Assembly (NCBI GenBank): GCA_963402885.1
Contig: OY727093.1
Coordinates: forward strand, 23,745,409-23,809,408
Length of the DNA: 64,000 bases
From: Antedon bifida
Taxonomy: Eukaryota > Echinodermata > Crinoidea > Comatulida > Antedonidae
Direction of reading: 5' to 3'
Shown: positions 47,200 through 59,475 of the stretch, in pieces
How positions within the stretch are numbered: position 1 is the stretch's first letter
Layout: each line of letters starts with the position of its first letter
Notes under the pieces: model-generated
What the model was told of the DNA's origin: nothing
Database searches by the model: none
What the model saw: only the letters and a program-made list of their open reading frames with translations
Translations under genes and position numbers: made by a program

Positions 47200-50100
47200 T
47201 GAGATTTCACTTGATTTGACTTTATTATGGTGTTAGGATACCAAAAATGTTCACGATCCCGTAACCATGGTAACAGCCCCAAGTTCAAAATGGCGACCAA
47301 ATGGCCATATCTGTCTATTGACAAGATATTGGTATCAAGATACTCGGAATATATATATTTATATTCGTTGTAATAGAACATTTTTACTAAATGCAACCGG
47401 AAATGCTATTTTTCTGTACTATTGACCTTTGACCTTGACTCGTACTGTATCTTGAAAACGGCTGGTCATACACATTTTAAAATGGTCTCAAATTGCTCAG
47501 ACCTTATATATTTATTATAATGCAATATTTTGTTAAAAAATGTCCGGAAGCAAAGTTATTGACCTTTGACATAGAGAATAGCTTACAAGGATTTTTATTC
47601 AGTAGTCTCTGGTCATATCTCCATAACCCTTTGGTCTATTGACAAGATATTAGTATCAAAATACTCGGAATAAATATATTTATATTCATTGTAATAGAAC
47701 ATTTTTACTAAATGTAACCGGAAATGCTATTTTTCTTCACTATTGACCCTTGACCTTGACTCGCACTGTATCTAAAAAACGGCTGGTCATGGATTATAGA
47801 AATTTAAAAATGGTCTCAAATTGCTCAGACCATACACATTTATATTTATTTTAATGCAAAATGATCGGAAGTAAAGTTATTGATCTTTGACCTAATAAAC
47901 ATGAACTTTATGTATAAGCATTTATCTATTTGAGCATGTATCGGCAATTGTTTGTGGAAGGGATTAAAAAATAAGTTGAGACATATTATTATCATTCGAA
48001 TATTTAATTTTTAATTCACATATTTGTTTTTATTTATTTTATAAATAGTATCTACTTTATAGTGTAAGTTATAAGCACATTTATCTATGTAAACAACAAC
48101 AACAACTTTCCTCCCATCCACTTCACTAAAATGACGTAGTCAAATTGATTCTTCCAGCACTTTTCCTGAAATGTTAATTGCTATACTTTTTACATTTTTC
48201 CTGGTAAGCAACTGGAGCTCCAAAATTGGATTAAAACATCTTTAATTACATCAATACCATGCATTTATTGTGTCAGCATCCTCGTTGCCGTTAAGACAGT
48301 CAATGAGTGAGAGTGGTTGATTCTTCAACTTTTGTACGTACCTTTAATACTTGTTCTTCTTGAAACATTTTCATATATGGAGGTTTCTCATACATTGAAC
48401 ATACATTATTACGTTAGACGTTCCCTGGTTTTTCTTCTTAGATGTTTCGAGATATGAGAAGCAATCTTTCAATGCTGACATTGACTGCCATTTTGTGAGT
48501 CATATCGCCAAGCCAAGGAACCAATTTAAGAAGTGAGAGTGTTAGAAGTGACTAAGAGGTTTTTGATGTTTACAGCATCTTATGATTTTATCTCCTTCAA
48601 GCTACTACATGTTTGCACACAACCAGACTTTGCTCATAAACTTCAAAAAGCTTCAACTATTTTTTTTTATTATCTCAGTTTAAGATATATTTCTTTACTT
48701 CTTTGACATTGTTAAAAGAAGTGTTGATTTTGTTATGAATGTATTTTGATGAAATCTTGAAGGATGTGTGTGTTTTGTGTTGAAGAGTGAGTTTGATGGG
48801 ATATCTAGTTCGATTTCCTCATCTTAAGTAATGCCAACAAGACCACCAACCCATTTTAACTGTTTTCCTTCTGTTCTAGAGCCTGATCCGGGAAAAGAGC
48901 ACTATTTAAATACAGATTTTTTTCTTTACATTCAAATGAATTACTAGTCTGGGCTCCAGACGGAGTTTTGTAATAATATAGATATTTTTGCACATATGGC
49001 GTTTCATACGTGTATTACTTGAGTTTGGATACTCCGTCTGGGGAAACACGCATAAGTCACGTGGTTTGACACCAAGAATTCTTGGTGCATAAATTATCCA
49101 GTTGACTAGTTTCAGCCGCATGCCATTGGCTACTCGCTCGTACGTCGTTTTAATATTCATATTTCAGACTTTCAAAGACTCAACATCTAAGACGATGCGC
49201 ATGCGCTATGTTACGTTTAGGGTTTAGACAATGTGTACTTGGTTGGGTACATTGATGAAAGTTTCTGAAGGCTAGAAATGATTTTATATGCCTAGTAGTC
49301 TGGTAAACATTTGATGAGATTTTTCCCAAGAACATGAAAACTCGTCTTGATATGATAGGCTAGCTTCTCCGCCAAATCAAACTTTGAATGGATCAGTTAT
49401 TATGCGGAGAAAATTTGATTTAATTCCCACCCAGACCCTGTCCTGTTCTGTGTGGTGGTGTAGCCCTGTTGTGTGCCGGTCGGTAGTGGTATGTACCTTA
49501 TTGGCCTTTTATTTGGCAGGTCACACGTACGAGTTGAGTAGCCCTACGAAGGAGGCCTAGGCCAGGACTAAACAATTAATAAACAAAACAACTTGGCAAC
49601 ACGATTTTATATTTCAACAGTTCAGTCTCGATCGTACATTCAGCACTAGCTGTACGTACGTACTCGATCTTTTTCATTTTGAAACAAAATGATCATTGGT
49701 TGATTCGAAATCCATATTTACATACCGCCCGCCCCATATAGCCAAATACGGTATGATAACCTACGTCATTCTTATCGGATGTTTGCGGTCTGCAAATCGA
49801 TTTCTATACGTGTTTCACAAGTCTGTATTTTCAGACAAAAATCGCGGTCGAAATAAAAACAAATAAATTTTAAAAAAGACAATAAATACAGACTTGGGGC
49901 AAGTCTAATGAATTACAATCTTTTATTCACTATTATTGGGTCATCTACATCAAGTCAAGCTGGTTCTTTTGTGTTTGATGGCAATGTATCAGACGAGCAT
50001 ATAAATGAAAACCAGTCATGGGCAAAACAAATCTGCAAGATATCTTCTTAATAATATAGGTTATAATTACCATCAAATCTCACTCTGACATTTTTACTAC

Positions 50101-50780
50101 TTACTACTACCAAATCAGAAATCTTCAATTCAATTACTACGTTTATAGAGGTTCAAAGTGGCAATTGAAAACAATATTTGAAAATATGAGTTTAGAAAAG
50201 AACTGAATGCATAACATATCCTAGTGAACGTCAGGCTAATGAACTGGAGGTTGTTGGAGTCCCACATTACTTAAGTATTAATGATGTATTCTTAGTAAAA
50301 GTGAAAATTACGTCAGAGTAGGGCCAAAACATCTGACCAATATTTATCCATCCTTGTAATGTAAATAGCTTTTCTCTATGTCAATGGTGAATAACTTTAC
50401 TTCCGGTCATTTTTTTACAAAATATTGCATTACAATAAATATAAATATGTATGGTCTAAGCAATTTGAGACCATTTTTAAATTTCCATGACCAGCCGTTT
50501 TTTAGATACAGTGAGTCAATGGTCACTAGTAAAGAAAAATAGCATTTCCGGTTACATTTAGGCAAAATGGTCTATTACAACGAATATAAATATATTTATT
50601 CCGAGTATTTTGATACCAATATCTTGTCAATAGACCAAAGGGTTATGGAGATATGACCAGAGACAACTTAATACAATTCCTTGTAAGCTATTCTCTATGT
50701 CAAAGGTCAATAACTTTGCGTCCGGACATTTTTTAACAAATATTGCATTACAACGAATTTTAAAAATGGAGTGACCTTTA
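47200..50780. repeat. ~3.6-kb second foldback structure
   Basis: The left arm (47240-47900) has two ~350-bp units with CATATCTCCATAACCCTTTG, ATTGACAAGATATTAGTATC and ACCGGAAATGCTATTTTTC. The right arm (50340-50770) carries the same in inverse order: CAAAGGGTTATGGAGATATG and AAATAGCATTTCCGGT. The middle (47900-50340) is unrelated AT-rich DNA with no supported gene. Words TCAGAATATACATATTTATA and GGAAATGCTATTACTGACC at 39145-39240 tie it to the first foldback family. Confidence 0.72.
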
Positions 50781-51159
50781 AAGTTCAAAATATGCCTATA
50801 TTTATCGGGTAAATTGTAGCATAGAAAATATACGCGAACGTAAAACGTACCCACAGGCCATGCCAAGAGGTATATTGTTTATCGCAGAGGTTTACCTCGG
50901 CATTGTAGTGCCAGTCTGTTTGTCACAAGGAACGTGCCATCTTTTTATGAATACTACAGGAAAACATGCTATGGTTTCATGTGTAGAATGAAACAGTGTA
51001 GTAACAAATTGGTCAATACTGTTGTCCAGTCATGTTAAAAGGCTCAGAGCTATAGTTTACATATATGATGATACTGAGAGTATGATGTTTTTAATACTGT
51101 CTGTATCTTTATATGTTTTTTTATGCTATAAAATATTTTTGTATTCTTTTCTACACAGA

Positions 51160-51450
51160 TATAGAGCTGCTAGGTCCCCGGAAATTGCAATTATACAGAA
51201 CCAGACAACCGTGGTTGGGATGAAGGTAAGACAATTTAGAAAAATAGAGTTGGAGGTCCCGGAAATTGGACTTTTCATACTTCAAAACATGAAACAAAAT
51301 ATATAAGTCCCTATCATGGTTGTGACTGAGCTAAGACATTTTTGAACTGTTAGGTCCCGGAAAATGCACTTATTGTACTTCGAAATATGAAATGTATAGT
51401 ACCTATGACCAGCTAGGCTCCCCGACAAGTCCCCGTAGCCTTGTGTGTGT
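51160..51450. repeat. Three diverged ~90-bp repeats with GGTCCCCGGAAATTGCA
   Basis: Starts near 51173, 51256 and 51351. Single relatives are at 31206 and 31366. No coding content. Confidence 0.6.
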
Positions 51451-54239
51451 GTAACCAGTTGCTATCCGATCGCCCACTATAATATGTAATACAAATGATT
51501 ACAAAAAAATGTTATTTTATAACTTATTGTGTAAGATAAAAAGTGTGATGATTTTGTATTGTATAAATCTTATTTTTTCCGATGTGATTGAAAACAAAAT
51601 TGTAATATTCAAAATGGTCCCTTCATGCGCGAGAGGGCGTTATTTGAATAATCGAGAAAATGAACACGTTACAATTTTGGCAGTGATTCTGTCATTCCCG
51701 GATGCATGCTTCCTGGATACTAGGCCTAGATCAGATACAAACAAATTCAGGCACGACATGGATGTGTTTTTAGTTCGGTAGTGTAAAATGGGTATTATAG
51801 ATAGTTTGATGAGTTTGAACAAGGGCGAAAAAATTGGAATTCCTATGTACATTATAGGACGGCTGTTGAGCCGTGAAATGTGCAAAAAGTCACATTTGTG
51901 CCAACAACCACATGTGCAAACAACCACATTTGTGCAAGCATGGCACCTTAAATGTGCAAATCTATAAAATATATATAATCCACTAATGTGCAAACATCAC
52001 GCCATTAAATGTAAAAACCAGGAAAGAGTGACATTTCACTCTTCCCTGGTTTTGACGTTAAATGTCCAAATGAAATTCTACAATTGTGTAAATCATTTTT
52101 TTTCAACCAAAACCGATTATTAAAAATGATACATAGGCCTATTTCTAAAATAGTCACGGGTTTTTCTAACAATGTTTTTAAGATATAGCTACTTACATAT
52201 TTAATTGTAATCTGCTTTGAAAAAGAAAACCACAATCATGTCCGGGGATGCAGGACTACCACACGTGGTCCCTGCTTGCTGGAGATGGTAACTTTCATAC
52301 CGTTGAAATTGAAGTCCCTTATAGTTGTCCTCTTATTTTAAAGGAAATTCACAAAACACAATGAACTGAGTTCATTAGATGTTATATTATTTTATTTAAA
52401 ATGTGTTTCTGTTATGCGCGATTTGAACAATTTATGCAATTTAAAACGAAACTATAATCCTCAGGGGATTGATTAAGCATACAAATCGTCCAAGTTATCC
52501 CCCTTCCAGACCTTCGATCATAACCCCACTAAAAAGATACCGATAGGAAGATAAGCCGGACGAGATATTTTTGTCCGTACATAAGTTGGGAACCCCTTAT
52601 GTGAAAGATAGCCGAACTACTTCCTAAACCTAAATCTAACCCTCTACATAATCTCTCTCACTATAAAGTAAAAAGAAGTTGCACATTGTATTCGGTATAC
52701 ATCGATATGTAAAGTCAATAGTTTATTCCACTTGACTACACAGACGGCTCTACCAAATGTGTTTGCATTAGCGAATTGTAGTTAGCTCAATTCTTACCTT
52801 ACCTTATGGATATGAATAATGAATATTCATGTTTATTTTGTGACGTTTGATGAGGGGTACCCAACTTATGTACGGAAAGTCTTAAGTCGCAAAAAAAAAA
52901 TCGCAAGCCGGACAAGTTAGACCGGCTGGCGAGTTTGTAAAATGTCTGAAACTGGTAGGCTTTTTTGCGATTGTCGGAAACAGATTGGGTAAAGACCAAA
53001 TAATTATATTCATTATTTATCGTTATTCATTAAAAAAAAATATATATATATATATATAATATTATGATAATAATTGTGATACTTTCTCTGGTTTGAAAGT
53101 TTTCATTGGTGTAAAATTGGCTGCTACATCTTCCTTCTTCTAAAAGCTAAATATCTCCGAAGTTGAGGTTGAGACTCTGCGCCGCTTCTGTGATGCCAGT
53201 GTAAAAGTAAGTGTATCTAAATACGGGGAAACGATGAACAGATCTCTGAAGTTTAATAAACGTTGGCGGCGCAGCTTGTGTCAAAACGGCTTCCAATCCA
53301 TACTCTTTATTGTTATGTAGTTGTATGTTGGCATCAAATTCCAAGTATATTGCTTTTTAACTGGTATAGTTTTTATCTAAATAAAAGACGCGAACGTGCA
53401 ATTTACAAAAACTATCAATGTTAATTAATTTTAAACATGTTACCGTGTATTATTAGTATTATTTTTCTTATAATAGCAAGCTGTATCTTGTAGAAACGAA
53501 ACAATAGGCCTACTCCCAATCAAAAGATGATCGATTTTTAAGTGTAATGTGTTGCTTAGATGTTTCGATAGCGATTATTACTTTATTTTTACGAGAACCG
53601 TTGTGTAGATTACTGCACGTTATAAAATAATAACTAGTATCAGCCAAACATGGTAGTTATAAACAAGGATACATAATATACGTTTCATTTATTGAATATA
53701 ATATATTAAGCAGATTGATGTTTCGATCTTTTTAGTCATATCAGTGCAGCTCAGGTTTCGAACTATTATAAACCATATATTAATATTTTAAACTTAACAT
53801 TTTAAATATTTTACTTTAAAAATAATAACTTATTTATTATTTTATTTAAAGTTATTATTTTAAATCAGACAAAAAGTGTTCCCCCTTGTTTACACTTATG
53901 GTGCGCAATGTATGGATGAACGACCACTCTCTCTTCGATGGCCAACGATGGCTGTTACCTGATTGTGTTGGGAAAATAGCCGAGAATTATTTAGAGGACA
54001 AATATTCAACATGCAAAACAAATTTAACAAAATGCAAAAATATCAATTACACTTTATTTGAAACCAGATAAAATTGTTCGAGCAAATTTAACAATAGTAA
54101 ATCCACCTAGCGAATGAAACGTATGATAAGGTAGTCAAATAAATTAGTAGCATTTTTATTGAACTTATTAGAACAATACATTCCAAAATCTACATCTATA
54201 TTATACACTTCCAATACTAAAATAACAAATACCGTACTC
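51451..54239. other. Repeat-poor AT-rich DNA with one strong hairpin
   Basis: No supported gene. Frames at 51509-51781, 51640-51993, 52799-52999 and 53886-54071 have no recognisable domain. The last codes MVRNVWMNDHSLFDGQRWLL and could be an exon, but I find no splice partner. The hairpin at 52014-52053 is listed separately. Confidence 0.4.
52014..52053. repeat. Near-perfect 18-bp-arm hairpin
   Basis: AAAACCAGGAAAGAGTGA pairs with TCACTCTTCCCTGGTTTT with one mismatch and a 4-nt loop. Related half-sites, AAACCAGGGAAGAGTTCCTG and AAACCAGGGAGTCCCTGG, are at 45047 and 37872. Likely a terminal piece of a dispersed foldback element. Confidence 0.6.
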
Positions 54240-54665
54240 TTCTAATTCTAACCCTGGGTTATTATTCTTTGATTGTTTTAGAGTGGGTTACTATTAGAAG
54301 GTGGGTTACTATTAAGTAGTAGTACGTTACTATTTGTAATCTTAAATTAGGTACCTGAAAATAGTAACCCACCTCCAATTTTTACCGGTCAGCAACTCAT
54401 AGCAAAATAATAAAACAGTATGAATAAACAAATTTGGTTGAACTCTAACTTTATTTTATAAACTCAAAAACACTCCTCTCCTCTCCTTACACACTCCCGA
54501 GATCAACATGCATTATCTCCTCATGCATTATCTCCTCTAATAGTAACCCCCATGGGTTACTATTAAAGTAGTGGGTTATTATTATAGATTGACTTATAAT
54601 GTGGGTTACTATTAGAAGGGGGTTACTATTAGAGTGTGGGTTACTATTAGAAGATTTACGGTAAA
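54240..54665. repeat. Clustered GGGTTACTATTAG motifs in both orientations
   Basis: GGGTTACTATTA-type words occur near 54293, 54302, 54555, 54603, 54619 and 54639, and their inverse AATAGTAACCC near 54363 and 54540. The pair at 54540-54566 makes a hairpin around CCCCCATGGG. This looks like a simple satellite or the ends of a foldback element. Confidence 0.65.
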
Positions 54666-55381
54666 ATGTAACTGTTAAGTTCTCAATAAAACAGAGTAAT
54701 ACGACTGTGATTGTGCCTTCAAATATTACATTCGAAATCGATTAGATTAACATACATAGTCCTAACATACAAAATTACACACAAAAAGAATTATAACTCT
54801 CAATGTAATTATAACAATTTGCTGCAGAATAAATAATGTTTCTTAAACGTACAAATAACTCATTTCTTTTGAGCGCAACTTATATACGGAAGCCGAACAT
54901 CTTTTTCTTTTGTGAGATTCACTCACCTTTATTTCCATTTCAGTATAATATTATAATCATTTTAAAGAAAAAAATCGAAATTGCTATTTTTGTTTATTTT
55001 TTTTTATTTTGTTTGTGTATAAATTTCTTTATAAATAATAATTTCCAATTGTTTTAAAGATCTATATTTTACAATGAGATCATGTATAAAATAAATAATA
55101 AATATGTATTATCAATAATAAATATATAATAAAATCCAATATTAAAACATTAAAAAAGACAAAGTATACAAACTCAATTGCTTTCATTATTATTCACGTT
55201 TGTGACATAATCATTTACGGTATAATCTCTCTTTTTTATAGTTGTCTCAGCTTTTTATGTTTTTTTTTCTTTTTGTTCACATTTGTTGCTATGTTGCATC
55301 TTAAACACCAAGCTACTCTCACTTTTAAGCCTTCAAGTTTTCTGTATGTTTTTACACTAGAGAATTAACAATTCGGTTTTC

Positions 55382-55470
55382 AGTCGCGTGCAAACGCGAC
55401 TCTTCTAATATCTCACTATGTTGGTCGGTCGGTCGGTAAACACTAACTCAAATTTGCGCATGCGACTGCA
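55382..55470. repeat. AGTCGCGTGCAAACGCGACT hairpin with TCGGTCGGTCGG run
   Basis: Another copy of the repeat family seen at 24094 and in the 3.2-kb array; the following words AAACACTAACTCAAA match 2925-2945. The DNA from 54666 to 55381 is AT-rich and shows nothing else. Confidence 0.6.
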
Positions 55471-56742
55471 TGTATATGGCCTTGTTTTTCTATTGTACCG
55501 TAATAAAAATATTATCTGAAACTACACATCGATATATCCACAGTGGACTTAATGTATAAGATTATGATTGTGCAAGATAGTATTGTCTCCTGAAAACATT
55601 TTTTTTTCATACATTGGGTTTTGGTTACATTTAACCGTTTATTTTATCTTTTAATATGTACATTTTTTTTTTAACTGCAAAATTGCCTATTAATTTTAGT
55701 TTTTTTTATTATTCCTCATTTTTCATGATTTTCGGCGACAATGCATCTAAGCATAACAATTTACTTACTAATTTACTGTAACCCATCATCTCAGATTATT
55801 TAAATAATCATAATTCAATATTTTAAAACTACAGGATTATAAACAAATTAAAATACATAAATCCCAAAATTAATTGTTAAAAGTTGGAATTTAAGATTGT
55901 TTAGGAATGTGGATAATGCGTGAGACGTATGTACTCTCCACTCGCAGTGATCTACATCAAAACAGTCCACTCAGAAGAGAGAGAGAGAAGTAGGAAAGGT
56001 TCGCCAAAATCGCCGGATAATCATGATTATCTTGAATGAAGTGACAGTTGGTTTTTTGACACGACTGACAAGTGTTAACAGTAGTACCAGAGCATTCAAT
56101 TTGGCAAAATAAAGATTTCGAGACAAAATAAGAAATTGGAGACAGACATCGGACAGACCATGGAGGAAATAACGTGGACAGACGATGATATTTTCGGTGG
56201 TAACGTAGTTCATTATACCACGATTATATTATTTAAACACGGCAAAATACATTATTTAGATAATAAATGGTTACATATACACGTCGACTTATATTGACCA
56301 TAACACAATTAATAAATACCGTAATGATGTCTCGAACACATCGGAATTCTATGAATACAATTTGGCCAGTTTTATTATTTATGGGGTCATGTAAATTAAT
56401 AAATTTACCAAATTGTATGAACAGTATAACCACATGGTCCACAATGACTAAAGAAAAATGATGAAAAAAATTGTCTGATAACGCACACTTTAGCCAATCT
56501 AGCTTTCTACTTTCGAACTATGATTTATATACAGTTATTACAAATGTATTTAGTTTTATTTATTTTTGTTCAAATATACACAAAATAAATTTGCCACCCA
56601 ATTTGAATTTCTTTTTTTAAAAACATAACTATAAACATTTGCACATAGATCAAATCAGAAAGAAAAACAAGTCATTCTTTATTCAGTCCTAGTCTATCGG
56701 GCACCCGATTCTCGGTACTGCTGTCAGTGGACCACGTTGTTG
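55471..56742. other. Intergenic DNA downstream of gene 3
   Basis: A diverged MITE of the TATTGTC type lies at about 55577-55750. The rest is AT-rich without a supported gene. Confidence 0.4.
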
Positions 56743-56921
56743 TCACATTGTTGTTTCACATTCCGTTGGTGCCTCAATTGCTGGTGCAGGCGAAACTCTA
56801 CGAAATTTTCTAGGCATTTCTATCATACTTTCAACGACGCAAATACAGCCGATTAAAAGTGTAATAACCGCAATCGAAGTTGTAATCGTTAGTAGAATAA
56901 AGTTGCTATTCCAAACAAGAC
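56743..56921 (-). CDS. Gene 3 last exon: transmembrane helix and tail
   Basis: Acceptor TATTGTGTAG ends at 56922 and TGA is at 56743-56745. The frame codes a helix (FILLTITTSIAVITLLIG) followed by CICVVESMIEM and a basic, Pro/Ala tail. The G-C-I-C-V-V match to gene 2 (G-C-I-C-A-V) at the same phase is the main evidence for homology. Confidence 0.62.
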
Positions 56922-57664
56922 CTACACAATAAATAATTTACTAGTGTTGCTTCACATTTACATAATGAACATGTGTGTCACTGAAGCCGAAACATATTAG
57001 TTTTTTTGTTGTTAATAATTCGTAATTATTTATACGTTTTCATCAACTCAAAGAATAATGCCATATAAAACGTTACCTTTAACGTGATCATCAATCGTGA
57101 CAATTCCTGTCAACACAGGATCGGAGTGGTGGATGTTGAATTTAGCATTAAACGAAATAAAACAATTGCATTAATATATATGTAATATATACATCTATTT
57201 ATTTAATATATTTTTATATTGCGTATTTATTTTTCTCAACATATTTCATTAGTAGGCTACATCGGCTAACTTACGACGAAGGCACTAAACGGAAAATATT
57301 ATACCGTTCTTGTACTGTCTTACTGACTCTTCAGTTTGTGAAAATAAATTTGATTGTAAGAAATGTGTCGTTTTGAGATACTGCGGTAATTACAGACAGA
57401 ACGTGTGTGTATCCGTATTTTGTATTAAACATGCTTTTTTTAACATAATAGGAAATACGAGGTATTTATTTGACACTCAGAATTATAGAGATATGAATTG
57501 TGGCGACTTTAAAACGGGGAAATCATAAAAATGTACTATATGCAATTTTATGTCGAGTGTGAGTGAGAGAGCAGTCGCTCTAGATACATATTCATGATAG
57601 TGTCTAAATTTGATTTAATTGAAAAGTACACACTTACTTTGAACAGTGGAGTGGATAGTTGTTT
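56743..57664 (-). CDS. Gene 3 (partial, 3' end): two microexons and a transmembrane exon
   Basis: Three minus-strand exons join in frame: 57638-57664 (27 nt), 57077-57106 (30 nt) and 56743-56921 (179 nt with TGA stop). All junctions are phase 1 with GTAAGT and GTAACG donors and AG acceptors. The microexons code ETTIHSTVQ and RIVTIDDHVK, short stalk pieces. The last exon codes a membrane helix and a tail. Upstream exons were not found: from 57760 the sequence is a gypsy element, so the signal peptide and domain exons lie beyond the window or are lost. It is the third member of the cluster by its TM exon. Confidence 0.55.
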
Positions 57665-57759
57665 CTGTACATTTTTAAAAGAGTCATTTTCATTTAAAAT
57701 ATTTAATATAAATTAAAAAACTGAAAAACTGCAACAAATAAAAAAATCCACATATCTAC

Positions 57760-58345
57760 TGTAATATAATGTTATTATGTTGAGGTACTTTGTAAGGAAG
57801 ACTCTTTACTCGCTTTGCTGTCGTAACATATATTATTTATTCAGAATATACTTTATACAATAATTGAATAACTAACTGACTAAGGAACAGAGGATTAGTG
57901 ATGCTGGCTGTAAGGTGTGCGCTCTGTAAAGTGGCTGTAAGGTGTTCTTCTGAAGAAGTGGCTGTGAAGTGTGTCTGGGCTCTTCTGAAACTTGGGAGTA
58001 TATTGGCTTCGGTTCATTTACATATGTCACTACGTAATCTGTGAGGGTAACGATTGGTTCTAAGTTGATCCAGGGGTGTTTAAGTGGGAGTGATTAACGG
58101 TATAATAAGGTATTTCAATGATGAATAACACTGTCAAATCTGTACTTAAATAGTGTCAATCTCTCCTGGTTTAACGATGGGATAGGTCAAATGTTAAACT
58201 AAGTGTTTTCTTTAGGGATTCTTATTATAAACTAAATGGACATTTAAAACATCTGGACAAACTCTCCTCTGGACTTTCTGGGTCAAATTTGTGAACTCAA
58301 ATACAAAGGTTGATAGAAATTATAAAAGTATATCATTACATTACA
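57760..58345 (-). repeat. 3' long terminal repeat of the gypsy element
   Basis: 586 bp bounded by TG and CA. The ends form a short inverted repeat: plus-strand left end TGTAATATAATG and, read from the right on the minus strand, TGTAATGTAATG. The right end abuts a polypurine tract, as expected at the internal side of a 3' LTR. The left flank CTAC is the candidate target-site base set, to be matched beyond the window. Confidence 0.75.
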
Positions 58346-58371
58346 TCCCTCTGTTTCCCTTTTTTTTTTTT
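58346..58371 (-). other. Polypurine tract of the gypsy element
   Basis: On the minus strand this is a run of A followed by GGGAAACAGAGGGA, directly before the LTR TG. Such a tract primes plus-strand DNA synthesis in LTR elements. Confidence 0.75.
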
Positions 58372-59475
58372 AATCTATTTAAAATATAAAAATGGTTATA
58401 ATAGTGGCATGCAAAATTAAAGTTATATAAAAGAAAAAAACATGATTATACATATAAGCAAAAATTGAGTTAGCCAAAACCATTGACTCTGAAGTGTAAC
58501 CTTATCACTTTCACTCTCTCTCTTCTCTCTCTTAAAAAAAATGAAATTAAAACTGAATTTTGTATAAAATTTCCGGAATTTATATAAAAATTTGGAAAAA
58601 AAAATGTATAAAGAACAAAAGTTTTCTTCAAGATCGACATAATTGTGGGTCCGTTGCTTTGGAGGCATGCTACACTCGGATTACCGAAATAAAGACATCA
58701 CAACGGTTGGGTTTCCTTAAAGAACATCGGTCAAGAAGGCAACTCTTGTTAAATATGCACTCTAATCTATAATAACGGTATTCGCGTAAATCAAACAAAA
58801 TCGGTCAAAATAAAAATACAAAACTTAAAGAATAATATGTTACATTGAACATACATCAAATCGTGCGACAACTTATCGCATTCTAATTAATGGCCTTCAA
58901 ACATAAATCAATCAAATTAAAACATAAAACTCAAGAAAACTGTGGCTGATCAGCCTAAAATCAATAATTAACTCAAAATATCAAACTTAATCACTTAAAA
59001 CTTTAAAATAAACAAACGTGTGTGTCCCGTTGACACAAACTTATCCACAATATATCGTTATCATCATATCACAACTTTATCGATTTAAGCATTTATATTC
59101 ACAGGTAATTACGATTTCAATCGGTCGACAAATTCGACTTTTGTACTTAATGTAAAAAATACAATTAAAAGTACTAAGAAAATCTCCTGTTCTTATATCA
59201 ATTAATTAATGCTTGAGATTAACGACTCAAAGGTTAAACAAAATATTTGTTACAAAATTGATTGTCGTTCTTTTCAATATCTCAATATATCGATCATCAA
59301 AATTCAAAAATAATCATTATCAAACTCGTTACAAAATCAATACTTAATCATAATTTCAATTCTCCTTTTAACTGAAATCACATCGTTATTAAACAATTCA
59401 AATCAAATACGTAGACTATGCTATCATTAATTTAGCAAATGTCGTAATTAAAATAAATTCTTGCAAAAAATTAAA
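58372..59475 (-). other. Gypsy 3' non-coding region
   Basis: About 1.1 kb between the pol stop and the polypurine tract. It is AT-rich and full of stops on both strands. An envelope-like third frame is not visible. Confidence 0.6.

Noticed and set aside
49900-50055. Small plus-strand frame with a hydrophobic start near the second foldback
   Set aside because: It is under 60 codons, has no donor at a useful place, and has no match to the surface-gene exons.
57310-57528. Plus-strand 72-codon frame between gene 3 microexons
   Set aside because: It is opposite to the gene, has no domain, and sits in intron-like AT-rich DNA.
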